From Dyella_A sp050749815 (lineage in GTDB: Bacteria > Pseudomonadota > Gammaproteobacteria > Xanthomonadales > Rhodanobacteraceae), in NCBI RefSeq assembly GCF_050749815.1, contig NZ_CP192735.1, positions 248,001-312,000 of the forward strand: a DNA stretch of 64,000 nt, in the 5' to 3' direction. A program made the translations under genes and the position numbers. Shown in pieces: positions 43,715 to 53,130 of this stretch; positions within the stretch are counted from its first letter, which is position 1, and each line of letters opens with the position of its first letter. The notes under the pieces were generated by a model. The model had not been told where the DNA came from, did no database searches, and saw only the letters and a program-made list of their open reading frames with translations.

Positions 43715-43818
43715 TCCTCGCCGCAGCGCAGCCCAGCGTGCCGTGTAGCTCCCGCGTGTCCGAGATGGCGGGTGATGAAAAGCTAATCAGCAACATTGGC
43801 ACTCGCGTAGCTGCGGGT

Positions 43819-43842
43819 CCGGCGGGGCAGGCGCCCCGCCGG
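43819..43842. terminator. GC hairpin between luxR and amylase
   Basis: CCGGCGGGGC (43819-43828) pairs perfectly with GCCCCGCCGG (43833-43842) around AGGC. It lies between the converging luxR and GH13 genes. There is no T-run on either strand, so termination would be weak or Rho-assisted. Confidence 0.5.
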
Positions 43843-43852
43843 ATGTCTCGCA

Positions 43853-45892
43853 TCACTGCGCCAGGATCGCGCCGTAGTGCCCGTTGACGTTCACGCTCAC
43901 CGTGCCGTTCTGCACGGTGTAGTGCGAGCCGGAGAGCAGGTCGGTCACCGTGCTGCCGTTGGTCATGCTCAGCTGCCACACCGGCACGGTCACCGTGTGG
44001 CTGGTGCTGTCGTTGTTGAGCGCCACCGCGATGCGGTTGGTGGCGTCGAAACGACCGTAGGCGTAGAGCTTGTTGGTGTCGTCGGTGAGCAGGCTCATGA
44101 ACGAGCCGGTGCGCAGCGCCGGATACGCGTTGCGGATGGCGGTGAGCTTGCCGGTGAGGGCCACCGCACTGTTGGTGCTGGTGCCGGTGTTCCAGTCGAA
44201 GGTGCGGCGGTTGTCCGGATCGGCGCCGCCCTGCATGCCGTACTCGTCGCCGTAGTAGATGGTCGGCGTGCCCACGTAGGTCATCTGGAAGATCAGCGCG
44301 AGGTAGGTTTTCCAGATGTCGCCGCCGGCGCGGTTGCCGAAGCGGGTGATGTCGTGGCTGGAGAGGAAGTTCGACATCACCTGCTGCACGTTGGTCGGGT
44401 AGTTCGCCCGCGTGCCGTGCAGCCAGCTGTCGAACTGCGAGGCCGGGATCGACGCGCTGCCGCCGCCGTAGTCCTGGCCGGTGATCCACTCCGACACCGG
44501 CTGGGTGAAGCCGTCGTAGTTCATCGCGCCGTCCCACTCGGCGCCGTTGGTGGTCCACGGCCCGGCGTTGCCCCAGAACTCACCGAGGATGTCGGCGTTG
44601 GCGTTGACCGACTTCACCGCCGTGCGCAGTTCAGCCATCACCTGATGATTGATGGCGTCCTTGCCGCCGTTGCCGCCGGCGTCGATGTATTCGGCGGCAT
44701 CCAACCGCCAGCCGTCGATCGAATAGGGGGACTTGAGGTAGGTCTTCACCACCGAGGTGCTGGCGCCGTAGATCGCATTGCGTACCGCCGAGCCGCTGGC
44801 GCCGTAGTCCAGCTTGGGCATGCTGGAATAGCCGAAGAATCCGGAGTAGGTGTTGGGCCAGCTCTGGAACGTGTAGTAGCCGTAGGTGGGGCTGGACTGC
44901 GACTCGTAGGCGCCGGTGATGGAAGTCCACCAGTTGTAGCGGTCGAACCACTTGTGCGTGTCGCCTGTGTGGTTGAACACGCCGTCGAGCACCAGGTAGC
45001 CCTTCGGTCCGTTGCTGGTGCTGTGGATATCCGCGCTCAGCGTCTGCAGCGTGCTGTTGCTGCCGAACGCCGGGTCCACCGTCATGTAGTCCTCGGTGTC
45101 GTACTTGTGGTTGCTCGGCGAGAGGAAGATCGGGTTGAGGTAGAGGATGTTCGCGCCGACGGTGTTCTTGATGTAGCCGAGCTTCTGGTCGATGCCGGCC
45201 AGGTCGCCGCCGAAGAACACTGCGGTGTTGCAGCCGCTGACGTTGGCGAACACGCTCGATCCCCACGCGTGCTGTTCAGTGGCGCAGCCGGAGTACGTGT
45301 ACTGGCCGTTGGTGACGTCGTTGGCGGTGGATCCGTTGTAGAAGCGGTCTGGGAAGATCTGGTACATCACGCCGTTCTTCATCCACGCCGGCGTAGTGAA
45401 GTTGGGGATGATGAAGAAGTCGCCGGAGCTGGGTTCGGACGAGCTGATGCCGGCGGCGTTGTACCAGGCGGTGGCCGTGCCATCGGTGATCTTGAAGCGG
45501 TAGTACTTCTCCGATGCGCTGGCCGGGATCGTTCCGGTCCAGTAGTCGAAGGTGCCGGTGGGGTCGTTGGACGACCAGCTCATCGCCACGGTATGGAAGG
45601 CGCTGTCGCCGCTGTCGTAGTACTTGATGGTGGCGCTGGTGATATCGCCCTTGAAGGTGCGGAAGGTCAGTGTCACCGCCTGGGCGGACGTGGGCTCGAC
45701 GTGGTTGTCGAACAGCGGGCCCTGGTCGTGGAACAGGCCGTTCCACTCCACGTTGTTGTCGTTGCTGGCCGCGCGTGCTGTGACGGGCAGGGCGCCCGCT
45801 GCCAGGGTGGCGGCCAAGGCGAGCCAGAGTGCGCGGCGCGCGGTCGTGCGGTGTTGCCATCCCGTCCGGTAAAACTCCTTGCTTGCGAACAT
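43853..45892 (-). CDS. secreted GH13 alpha-amylase with N-terminal beta domain
   Basis: A 679-residue enzyme. An N-terminal signal (TTARRALWLALAATLAAGALPVTARA) is followed by a beta domain of the neopullulanase type (VTLTFRTFKGDITSATIKYY, residues about 50-140). The barrel has GWRLDAAEY (nucleophile), ILGEFWGN (acid/base) and SSHD, with the Asn/Asp calcium-site region DGVFNHTGD. A C-terminal beta sandwich ends in GHYGAILAQ. It degrades starch or pullulan-type glucans outside the inner membrane. GGAGGAG lies seven bases before ATG 45892. It is last in a three-gene block after the GH31 gene. Confidence 0.9.
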   Translation of the reverse strand: MFASKEFYRTGWQHRTTARRALWLALAATLAAGALPVTARAASNDNNVEWNGLFHDQGPLFDNHVEPTSAQAVTLTFRTFKGDITSATIKYYDSGDSAFHTVAMSWSSNDPTGTFDYWTGTIPASASEKYYRFKITDGTATAWYNAAGISSSEPSSGDFFIIPNFTTPAWMKNGVMYQIFPDRFYNGSTANDVTNGQYTYSGCATEQHAWGSSVFANVSGCNTAVFFGGDLAGIDQKLGYIKNTVGANILYLNPIFLSPSNHKYDTEDYMTVDPAFGSNSTLQTLSADIHSTSNGPKGYLVLDGVFNHTGDTHKWFDRYNWWTSITGAYESQSSPTYGYYTFQSWPNTYSGFFGYSSMPKLDYGASGSAVRNAIYGASTSVVKTYLKSPYSIDGWRLDAAEYIDAGGNGGKDAINHQVMAELRTAVKSVNANADILGEFWGNAGPWTTNGAEWDGAMNYDGFTQPVSEWITGQDYGGGSASIPASQFDSWLHGTRANYPTNVQQVMSNFLSSHDITRFGNRAGGDIWKTYLALIFQMTYVGTPTIYYGDEYGMQGGADPDNRRTFDWNTGTSTNSAVALTGKLTAIRNAYPALRTGSFMSLLTDDTNKLYAYGRFDATNRIAVALNNDSTSHTVTVPVWQLSMTNGSTVTDLLSGSHYTVQNGTVSVNVNGHYGAILAQ

Positions 45893-46023
45893 CGACTTTC
45901 TCCTCCAGTGATGGCCCGCGCCGGCATGGCATGGGCAAATCGGGAGCAGACGAGGCCGCCGCGCGGTCTCCCGACCGCACGTGTGGTGTATCGACAGCTC
46001 CCTCCGAAGGGGCGCGCGTGGGC

Positions 46024-48405
46024 TTACATGGGCGCGTGCCCCCAAACCAGCGCGAGGGTTCGCGCCTGCGTCGCGTTCACCCGGACATAGGTGACCGCGC
46101 CGAATCGATCGGTGCCGGTGGTCCAGCCTTCGCCGCTGCCCTGGGTCAGCGCAGCGAGACTGCTGGCCCGCGCCAGCGCCTGGCCATCGGCGGTAACGGT
46201 GCTGGCCGCATCGCCGTGCACCTTGAACAGATAGAACTTGAGCGCGGGCGTGAAGCGGCCCTCGACCGCCCCGGTTTGCACGGTCACGCCGTCGGCGGTG
46301 CGCTGCAGGCTGAGCGGCTGGCGGAAATACGCGCCGTGCTCGTAGGCGTAGGTGGTGCCGTCATCGTCGTAGTAGTCGAACGAGGTGCGCCGGGCGGCGG
46401 GGAACATCTCCACGTCCACCTGCGTCACCGGATGCTGGCCCACGTAGTCCATCACCGGCTGGGTGGGAATGATCGCGCCGTCACGCACGAACAGCGGGAT
46501 GTCGCTCCAGGTTTTCGCGTCGATCGCCAGCGTCACGTCCTGGCCCCCGGCGTAGCGCTTGCCGCTGAACCAGTCGGTCCACTGGCCGGCCGGCAGGTAG
46601 ATGGCCTTGGACGTCTGGCCCTGCTCAACCACCGGCGACACCAGCAGGCTGTCGCCGAACATCCAACTGGCCACGTCGTTGCGCACCTTCGGATCGTTCG
46701 GCCAGTCGAAGGTGAGCGGGCGCACCAGGCCGACGCCGCTGTGGCGACGCTGGTCCTCATAGCTGTAGATGTAGGGGATCAGGCGGTAGCGTAGGCGGAT
46801 CGCATCGGCCGCGGCCTTCTCCGCGGTGGGGCCGTACACCCATGGCTGGCGTTTCTGGCTGGAATCGCCATGCACGCGGAACACCGGCACGAAGGCGCCG
46901 AACTGCACCCAGCGCGCGTAGTTTTCCGGAGTCGGCGTGCCGTGGGTGAAGCCGCCGGTATCCATGCCCCACTGCATCGCGCCGACATCGATCGCGCTCA
47001 ACATGCGCGCGCGCTGACCGGCCATGCTGGCGAAGCCGGTGTGGATGTCACCCGACCACATGCCGTAGGCGTAGCGCTGCGCGCCGAGGTAGAAGTTGCG
47101 GCTGATCGACCACACGCGTTGGTCGGTCATTGCGCGCTGGCCGTCGTAGATCGCGCGCTGCATGTCCAGGTGCTGGGTGTCGATGCCCACGTTGTCCGCT
47201 TCGTCGTTCCACCAGCCGACGATGCCGGAGTGGAATGCGCTCTTCATGTGGTCGAAGAACCACGTGCGCGCCTGCGGATTGGCGAAGTCGATCTCGCGCA
47301 CCAGCTTGCCGGAGAAGTAGTCCTTGGCCGGCTGGTTACCCTTGAGGAAGTAACCCTTCTCGGCAGCCTCGCGGCCTTCCACGGTATTGATGTGCACGCG
47401 CGGCTTCATGATGCCGGTGAGCTTGATACCGCGCTCGTCCAGCATCTGCTTGAGCTTGCCGCTGGGACCATCGGGGAACTTGGTGGTGTTCCAGGTGAAC
47501 TCGCCCCAGTCGTTGCCCCAGTCCTTCCAGTCGAAGTCGAGCGTGAAGTTGTCGATCGGGATGTGCTTGGCGCGGTAGGTGTCGACGATCTTCAGCAGCT
47601 CCTTCTCGTCGATGCCCCACTGGCTGTTGGTGAAGCCCATCGCCCATTTCGGGAACAGCGGTGTGCGGCCGCTGATCGTCGCCACGTCGGCGAAGATCTG
47701 TTTCGGCGCGCCGGCGATCAGGTAGACGTCCAGATCCTTGCGCGAGGTGTCGGCGGTGGCGATGCGGCCGTTGGCGAGGTTGAACGTACCGCCGACGGTA
47801 TCCACCAACACGCCGTAGCCGGCGGTGCTCCACACCAGCGGCGCACCGGCGTGACCCTGTTCGCCCGCGGTGATCTTCTGCGTGCCGCTGCGCAGCAGTC
47901 CAGCGCTGGCGTCCTCGGTGGCGTTGTAGCCGCCGATGCCGTACAGGGCATCGCCACGGGCGTGATCCAGCGTCAGCTTGCCGCCGGTAAGCTTGGCGAC
48001 GTCGCGCTGGGTCAACAGCACATGCCCGGCGGCGTCAGAAAACTGCATGCTGCCGTCGCGCGCATCCCAGCGCAGCGTGGCCGCGCCGGTGGACAGCGTG
48101 GTCACCGTGCCCGCCGTGCGGGTTTTCACGTTGGCCGGCGCGGCATGCAGCGCCTTCGGGTCGATCACGATGGAGGCAGGGCTGCTCTCGCCGTCCGGCA
48201 GCACGTGGATGCGCACGGCGGTGGGCGTGATGAAACCGATCGCGATGCGGTCCTTGCCGTGGGCGAGCGTGAGGCTGCCGTGGGCAACCTGCGCGGTGAA
48301 CGCGGTCGGCGTCGTGGTAGCGGCCAGCGCGGGGGCGGCCGCCATGCCCAGGCTGAGGCCTAGGGCGAGTGCGAGTGCGAGGTGGCGGGGTGTGAGCTGG
48401 GGCAT
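46024..48405 (-). CDS. secreted GH31 alpha-glucosidase
   Basis: A 793-residue GH31 enzyme with a signal peptide (HLALALALGLSLGMAAAPALA). The barrel has nucleophile D401 in GWWNDEAD and acid/base D453 in WSGDIHT. The N-terminal beta domain and C-terminal beta domains complete the family layout. It splits terminal alpha-linked glucose from maltodextrins in the periplasm. It follows the GH13 lipoprotein gene by 40 bp and precedes the GH13 amylase gene by 131 bp, so all three are probably one transcript from a promoter near 50100-50200. Confidence 0.93.
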   Translation of the reverse strand: MPQLTPRHLALALALGLSLGMAAAPALAATTTPTAFTAQVAHGSLTLAHGKDRIAIGFITPTAVRIHVLPDGESSPASIVIDPKALHAAPANVKTRTAGTVTTLSTGAATLRWDARDGSMQFSDAAGHVLLTQRDVAKLTGGKLTLDHARGDALYGIGGYNATEDASAGLLRSGTQKITAGEQGHAGAPLVWSTAGYGVLVDTVGGTFNLANGRIATADTSRKDLDVYLIAGAPKQIFADVATISGRTPLFPKWAMGFTNSQWGIDEKELLKIVDTYRAKHIPIDNFTLDFDWKDWGNDWGEFTWNTTKFPDGPSGKLKQMLDERGIKLTGIMKPRVHINTVEGREAAEKGYFLKGNQPAKDYFSGKLVREIDFANPQARTWFFDHMKSAFHSGIVGWWNDEADNVGIDTQHLDMQRAIYDGQRAMTDQRVWSISRNFYLGAQRYAYGMWSGDIHTGFASMAGQRARMLSAIDVGAMQWGMDTGGFTHGTPTPENYARWVQFGAFVPVFRVHGDSSQKRQPWVYGPTAEKAAADAIRLRYRLIPYIYSYEDQRRHSGVGLVRPLTFDWPNDPKVRNDVASWMFGDSLLVSPVVEQGQTSKAIYLPAGQWTDWFSGKRYAGGQDVTLAIDAKTWSDIPLFVRDGAIIPTQPVMDYVGQHPVTQVDVEMFPAARRTSFDYYDDDGTTYAYEHGAYFRQPLSLQRTADGVTVQTGAVEGRFTPALKFYLFKVHGDAASTVTADGQALARASSLAALTQGSGEGWTTGTDRFGAVTYVRVNATQARTLALVWGHAPM

Positions 48406-48445
48406 GCAAAAAACCTTTCGATAAACAGGGAGCCGGTGTCTGCGC

Positions 48446-50038
48446 TCAGCGCAGGATCACCGAAGCGTAGGGCGGCAGCGTGAGTTGGCCGTCGGCGAGC
48501 GTAGCGCCGGCGGCGGTCTGGCGTGCCAGGGTGGAGAAGGTGGCGGCGCTGGTGCCGAGCGCCACGCGTTGCGGCTGGGCGGATAGGTTGTGCAGCACCA
48601 GCACGTGGCTGTCCGCGTCATCCAGCCGCCAGGCGGCGACGTGGCCGTTGCCGGCCGGCCACGCGTGCAGCGTGCCGTCGCGCAGCGCGCTGATCTCGCG
48701 GCGCCAGTCGATCAGGCTGCGGTAGTGATTGAGCAGCGAGCACGGATCGGCCAGCTCCGCCTGCACCGAGACCTCGGCACCGTCGCGCGCGGTGGATGCC
48801 TTCCAGCTCGCCTCGCCGCTGGCGCGGGCGGAGCGTTCCCAGCGCATCGGCTCGCGCAGGTCGGGGTCTGGTTTGACGCCGCGCATGCCCAGCTCTTCGC
48901 CGTAATACACGTACGGATGGCCGGGCAGGGTCAGCAGCATCGCGGCGGCCACGCGCATCGGCCCGGCCTGGCCATCGAGCTGGCTCATCACGCGGTTCTG
49001 ATCGTGGTTAGAGAGAAACGGCGCGTCCACGCCGGCCTTGCCCGCCGCGGCGTCGAACGCGCCCTGCGCCTGCTGCAGGAACGTCGCCAGGTCGCCGGCC
49101 TCGCCACTGCGTGCGGCGTCGATCAGTCGTGTCGCCAAAGGAAAATCGAACACCGCGCTGAGCGCGCCGAACCACGGCGCCAGTGCCTCGGGTGTGCTTT
49201 CGGTGACTTCGCCGACCACGTAGGCCGCGGGATTCACCTGCCGCACGCCGCGCATGAACTGCTTCCACCAGGCGAGGTTCTTGTCGAGCACGGCACGGTC
49301 GCCTTCCTTCGACTTGAAGTCGAGATAGATGTGGCGTGCGGCGTCCAGCCGAAAGCCGTCTACGCCCTTGCGCGACCAGAACCGGCCCACGTCGACCATC
49401 GCCTGGCGCACGGCCGGGTTGTCGTAGTTGAGATCGGGCATGCCCGGGGAAAAGATGCCCAGGTAGTGCCGGCCATCCGGCAGCGGCTGCCAGGCGCGGT
49501 CGCCCGCGGCGCTGTGCTGGGCCAAATCGGTGCTGGGCGTGGCCCATTGATACCAGTCGTGGTGCGGGTCGCGCGGGTTTTGCGCGGCGAGGAACCACGG
49601 GTGCTGGTCGCTGGTGTGGTTGATCACCAGGTCGATGATCACCTTAATGCCGCGCTGGTGCGCCTCACGCAACAGGCGTTCGAAGTCGGCCATGGTGCCG
49701 TACTGCGGGTTGATCGCCTCGTAGACGGTGACGTCGTAGCCGTGGTAGCTGGGCGAGGGGTTGATCGGCATCAGCCAGATGCCACTGACGCCCAGCGACT
49801 GGAGGTAATCGAGCTTGGCGGTGACGCCGTTGAGATCGCCGATGCCGTCGCCGTTGGTGTCGTACCAGCTGCGCACAAAGATCTCGTAGTAGACGCCGCT
49901 GCTCGCGGCATCGCGGGTGGGTGCCGGCGTCGCCGCGCTGCTGGCAGCGGCGTGCTTCGCGTGGGGCGGCATCACGCTGCAGGCGCTGGCAAGCGCGGTG
50001 GCAGCGACGAGGGCGGCAAGTAGGACGCGGCGAGGCAA
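48446..50038 (-). CDS. GH13 alpha-amylase-family lipoprotein
   Basis: A 530-residue GH13 enzyme starting with TTG at 50038, with AGGAG six bases upstream. This start yields a lipoprotein signal (RRVLLAALVAATALASAC; lipobox ASAC), so the enzyme is anchored in an envelope membrane. Catalytic residues are in GFRLDAARH, VGEVTEST and LSNHDQNRV. The start YYEIFVRSWYDTNGDGIGDLNGVTAKLDYLQSLGV is typical of oligosaccharide-acting GH13 enzymes. It heads the block GH13-GH31-GH13, with the maltose-type operator 138 bp upstream. Confidence 0.88.
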   Translation of the reverse strand: MPRRVLLAALVAATALASACSVMPPHAKHAAASSAATPAPTRDAASSGVYYEIFVRSWYDTNGDGIGDLNGVTAKLDYLQSLGVSGIWLMPINPSPSYHGYDVTVYEAINPQYGTMADFERLLREAHQRGIKVIIDLVINHTSDQHPWFLAAQNPRDPHHDWYQWATPSTDLAQHSAAGDRAWQPLPDGRHYLGIFSPGMPDLNYDNPAVRQAMVDVGRFWSRKGVDGFRLDAARHIYLDFKSKEGDRAVLDKNLAWWKQFMRGVRQVNPAAYVVGEVTESTPEALAPWFGALSAVFDFPLATRLIDAARSGEAGDLATFLQQAQGAFDAAAGKAGVDAPFLSNHDQNRVMSQLDGQAGPMRVAAAMLLTLPGHPYVYYGEELGMRGVKPDPDLREPMRWERSARASGEASWKASTARDGAEVSVQAELADPCSLLNHYRSLIDWRREISALRDGTLHAWPAGNGHVAAWRLDDADSHVLVLHNLSAQPQRVALGTSAATFSTLARQTAAGATLADGQLTLPPYASVILR

Positions 50039-50175
50039 GGGCGGCTCCTGGAGCAGCGGGAATGATCTCGATGTCGGCACGCCTTCGCGCCGGGCAGGAG
50101 AGCGATCGGACGTCCAAACCTGGCGCCCGCAATCGTTGTCGATGGTAGGCCGCGTGCGTGCTGTAGCGCCGCTCC

Positions 50176-50190
50176 TGCATACGTATTCAT
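50176..50190. promoter_or_regulatory. maltose-regulon operator TGCATACGTATTCAT, copy 2
   Basis: Identical to copies 1, 3 and 4. It lies 138 bp before the GH13 lipoprotein start (minus strand) and 112 bp before the antiporter start (plus strand). Assignment to the glycosidase block is inferred from the other copies. Confidence 0.75.
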
Positions 50191-50301
50191 CCGCGCTGCT
50201 GTGCGGTTTTCCGTTGTGCGGTGCGGAATAAAAATATCGCGTCGCCGCACCGGCGATGTTTCGGCGAAGATGCTCCACCGTTTTCTCCCCAAGCGCGCGC
50301 A

Positions 50302-51495
50302 ATGAACCAGACCGACGTCTTCCTGATCGCGATGTTCCTCATCTTCTCGGTGCCCTATCTGCTGTGGCGGCTGGGTCGCACCGACTACTGGGCGCCGCTG
50401 GTGGTGGTGCAGATCCTGTGCGGCATCGTGCTCGGCCCCGGCGTGCTGGGCGCGGTGTTTCCCGGCTACTACGCGGAGGTGTTCAGTGCGCCGGTGATCC
50501 AGGCCTTGAACGGCATCGCGTGGTGGGCGGTGATGGTGTTCGTGTGGATCGCCGGTATCGAGCTGGATCTCAAGGAGGTATGGCTCAAGCGGCGCGAGTG
50601 CGGCATCACCGCCGGCCTGGCCCTCGGGGCGCCGCTGTTTACCGGATGCCTGGCGGCCATCGGGCTGCTTGGCTGGCGCGGGGGATGGATTGGGCCGGCC
50701 GCGGCGCCGTGGCAATTCGTGCTGGGCGTGGGGATGGCCTGCGCGGTGACCGCGCTTCCCATCCTGCTGCTGCTGATGGAAAAGCTGGCGATCCTGCGCG
50801 AGCCGCTGGGCCAGCGCGTGCTGCGCTACGCCAGCCTCGACGACGTGGCGATCTGGGGCGTGCTGGCGGTGATCCTGGTGGATTGGCACCGCGTCGGCCT
50901 GCAGTTCGCGTTCCTGCTGCTGTTCGCGCCGGCGGCGTGGCTGTTCCGCCGGCTGATGCGCCGCGTTACGGAATCCGACCGCTGGTACCTGGGCCTGATC
51001 TGGCTGGCCGCCTGCGGCTTTGCCGCCGATCGCGCCGGTCTGCATTTCATGGTGGGCGCGTTCCTTTCCGGCGCGGTGATCGACCGCGATTGGTTCGAGC
51101 AAAAGCAACTCGACCTGCTGCGCCACCACGTGCTGCTGGTGGTGATGCCGGTGTTCTTCCTGTCCACCGGCTTGCGCACGCACTTCAGCGTCGGCGGCGG
51201 CGCGGTGTTCATCGCTGCCGGCGTGCTGCTGGTGGCGGCGGTGGTCGGCAAGCTTGCCGGCGTGCAGTTGGCCGCACGCCTGCTGCGCTGGCCGCGGGGG
51301 CAGGCGTGGGTGGTCGGCTGGCTGCTGCAGACCAAGGCACTGATCATGATCATCTTCGTCAACATCCTGCTCGACCGGCAGCTGATCACCAGCGACACCT
51401 TTACCGCGCTGCTGCTGATGGCGGTGGTCAGCACCATGCTCACGGTGCCGATGGTCAGCCCGCGGCTGGCCCAGGCCTTGCGCAGCGGCGAGTAG
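50302..51495 (+). CDS. cation:proton antiporter (CPA2/KefB-like)
   Basis: A 397-residue inner-membrane carrier with 11-12 helices, beginning MNQTDVFLIAMFLIFSVPYLLWRLGRTDYWAPLVVVQILCGIVLGPGVLG. The long second segment ILCGIVLGPGVLG and the YASLDDVAIWG stretch (paired Asp) are the marks of CPA2 sodium- or potassium-proton antiporters. No C-terminal TrkA-N domain is present. The ATG at 50302 has no strong ribosome site. It is divergent from the glycosidase block and not obviously part of sugar use. Confidence 0.88.
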   Translation: MNQTDVFLIAMFLIFSVPYLLWRLGRTDYWAPLVVVQILCGIVLGPGVLGAVFPGYYAEVFSAPVIQALNGIAWWAVMVFVWIAGIELDLKEVWLKRRECGITAGLALGAPLFTGCLAAIGLLGWRGGWIGPAAAPWQFVLGVGMACAVTALPILLLLMEKLAILREPLGQRVLRYASLDDVAIWGVLAVILVDWHRVGLQFAFLLLFAPAAWLFRRLMRRVTESDRWYLGLIWLAACGFAADRAGLHFMVGAFLSGAVIDRDWFEQKQLDLLRHHVLLVVMPVFFLSTGLRTHFSVGGGAVFIAAGVLLVAAVVGKLAGVQLAARLLRWPRGQAWVVGWLLQTKALIMIIFVNILLDRQLITSDTFTALLLMAVVSTMLTVPMVSPRLAQALRSGE

Positions 51496-51505
51496 TCCGC
51501 CGCGC

Positions 51506-53017
51506 TCAACCCTCGGCGCGGCAGTGCGTGGCGACGAAGGCCTCGTGGCCCGGAAAGGTCTGCACGGCGCGTTGGATCAGCGTACGCATGTTGCCGAGGA
51601 AGCCGTCCAGCTCGCCAGCGGGCAACGCATCGGCCACCGGGTGGTAACGTTGCGGCTCGATGCCCTGGCCGATCAGCACCTGTAGCCAGCCGACCTCGGT
51701 GAACAGCTCCTCGCCGTGGCGGAAGATCTGCCCGCTCTGGCGAAACAGCTCCACCCGGCGCGCCAGGTGCTCGGGCATGCCGATGGCGCGGCAGTGGCGC
51801 CAGAACGGTGTGTCCTCGCGCTCGGTGGCGCGGTAGTGCAGTACCAGGAAGTCGCGCACGCTCTCGTATTCGAGCCGGGTCAGGCGGTTGTACTCATCGC
51901 TCAGTGCGCTGTCGCAATGGCGATCGGGGAACAGCGAGATCAGCCGGCTGATGCCGGACTGGATCATGTGGATGCTGGTCGACTCCAGCGGCTCCATGAA
52001 GCCGCTGGCCAGGCCCAGTGCCACGCAGTTGCGGTTCCAGCTCTTGCGCCGCATGCCGGTGGTGAAACGCAACATGCGCGGCTCGGCCAGCGGCTTGCCG
52101 TCCAGGTGCTTGAGCAAGGTGGCGGTCGCTTCGTCATCGCTGATGTACTCGCTACAGTACACGTGGCCATTGCCGTTGCGGTGCTGCAGCGGGATGCGCC
52201 ACTGCCAGCCGGCGGTGCGGGCACTGGCCTGGGTGTACGGGCGCATTGGCGCCACGCGTTCGCTGGCCACCGCCACGGCGCGATCGCATGGCAGCCACTG
52301 CTGCCAGTTTTCATAGCCGCTCTTGAGCGCGCCTTCGATCAGCAGGCCGCGAAAGCCCGAGCAGTCGATGAAGAAATCGCCCTCGACGATCTCGCCGCTC
52401 TCCAATTGCAGCGAGTCGATGAAGCCGTCGTCCGCGCGCAGGCGCACGTCGACGATCTTTCCTTCGGTGCGCTGCACCTGGCGCGGGTCGCACATCGTGC
52501 GCAGGTACTGGCCATACAGGCCGGCGTCGAGGTGATAGGCGTAGCGCACCCCGGTGAGCGGGCTGCTGCCGACGCGTTCCATGCGGCCGAAGCGCATCTG
52601 CCGGCAGGCCTCGGCGTTGATCGAATAGCTCCACAGGTCCGGCGCCTCGTTGCCGCGCTGCTGGCGATCGCGCAGCCAATAATGCTGGAACGGCGCCAGG
52701 CCCAACGGCAGGCCGATGTCACCGAAGGCGTGCAGGTAGGAGTCGCCGATCCGCCGCCAGTCGTTGAACTCGATGCCGAGCTTGAGTGTGCCGCGCACGG
52801 CGCGAAGCATGGCGTCCTCGTCGATGCCGAGGAACTGGTTGATGTGGCGAATCTGCGGAATGGTGGCCTCGCCCACGCCGACGATGCCGATCTCGTCGGA
52901 CTCGATCAGGCGGATCGACACGCTCGGGCCAAGTGCCTTGGCGAGGAGTGCGGCGGTCATCCAGCCGGCGGTGCCGCCGCCGACGATGACCACGCGCTGG
53001 ATGGGATGGGCCTGCAT
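51506..53017 (-). CDS. tryptophan-halogenase-family flavoprotein
   Basis: A 503-residue flavin-dependent halogenase-like protein. The FAD motif GGGTAGW (13-19), the catalytic lysine K79 (GTLKLG), WQWRIP (WxWxIP, 271-276) and E345 (EPLESTS) occupy the positions of K79, the WxWxIP motif and E346 in PrnA. All residues needed for halogenation are present. Genes of this family often sit by TonB receptors in sugar loci of Xanthomonadales and Caulobacter, where the substrate is unknown. GGAGG precedes the ATG at 53017. It follows the receptor gene beyond a strong terminator. Confidence 0.92.
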   Translation of the reverse strand: MQAHPIQRVVIVGGGTAGWMTAALLAKALGPSVSIRLIESDEIGIVGVGEATIPQIRHINQFLGIDEDAMLRAVRGTLKLGIEFNDWRRIGDSYLHAFGDIGLPLGLAPFQHYWLRDRQQRGNEAPDLWSYSINAEACRQMRFGRMERVGSSPLTGVRYAYHLDAGLYGQYLRTMCDPRQVQRTEGKIVDVRLRADDGFIDSLQLESGEIVEGDFFIDCSGFRGLLIEGALKSGYENWQQWLPCDRAVAVASERVAPMRPYTQASARTAGWQWRIPLQHRNGNGHVYCSEYISDDEATATLLKHLDGKPLAEPRMLRFTTGMRRKSWNRNCVALGLASGFMEPLESTSIHMIQSGISRLISLFPDRHCDSALSDEYNRLTRLEYESVRDFLVLHYRATEREDTPFWRHCRAIGMPEHLARRVELFRQSGQIFRHGEELFTEVGWLQVLIGQGIEPQRYHPVADALPAGELDGFLGNMRTLIQRAVQTFPGHEAFVATHCRAEG

Positions 53018-53073
53018 GCACTGCCTCCTGCTCGCCGGTAAAACGCTGGTTAGCGGCTGGCCGGCGACTTGTC

Positions 53074-53107
53074 AAAAAAAAGCCCCGTTGGATGCACTCA
53101 ACGGGGC
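53074..53107 (-). terminator. rho-independent terminator of the TonB receptor gene
   Basis: On the minus strand GCCCCGTTG, an eight-base loop and CAACGGGGC (53107-53082) are followed by eight T's (53081-53074). It sits 23 bp behind the receptor stop and before the halogenase gene, so the halogenase would be expressed only by read-through or from its own promoter. Confidence 0.92.
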
Positions 53108-53130
53108 CGGTGGGGAGGAAGCCTTGCGGC

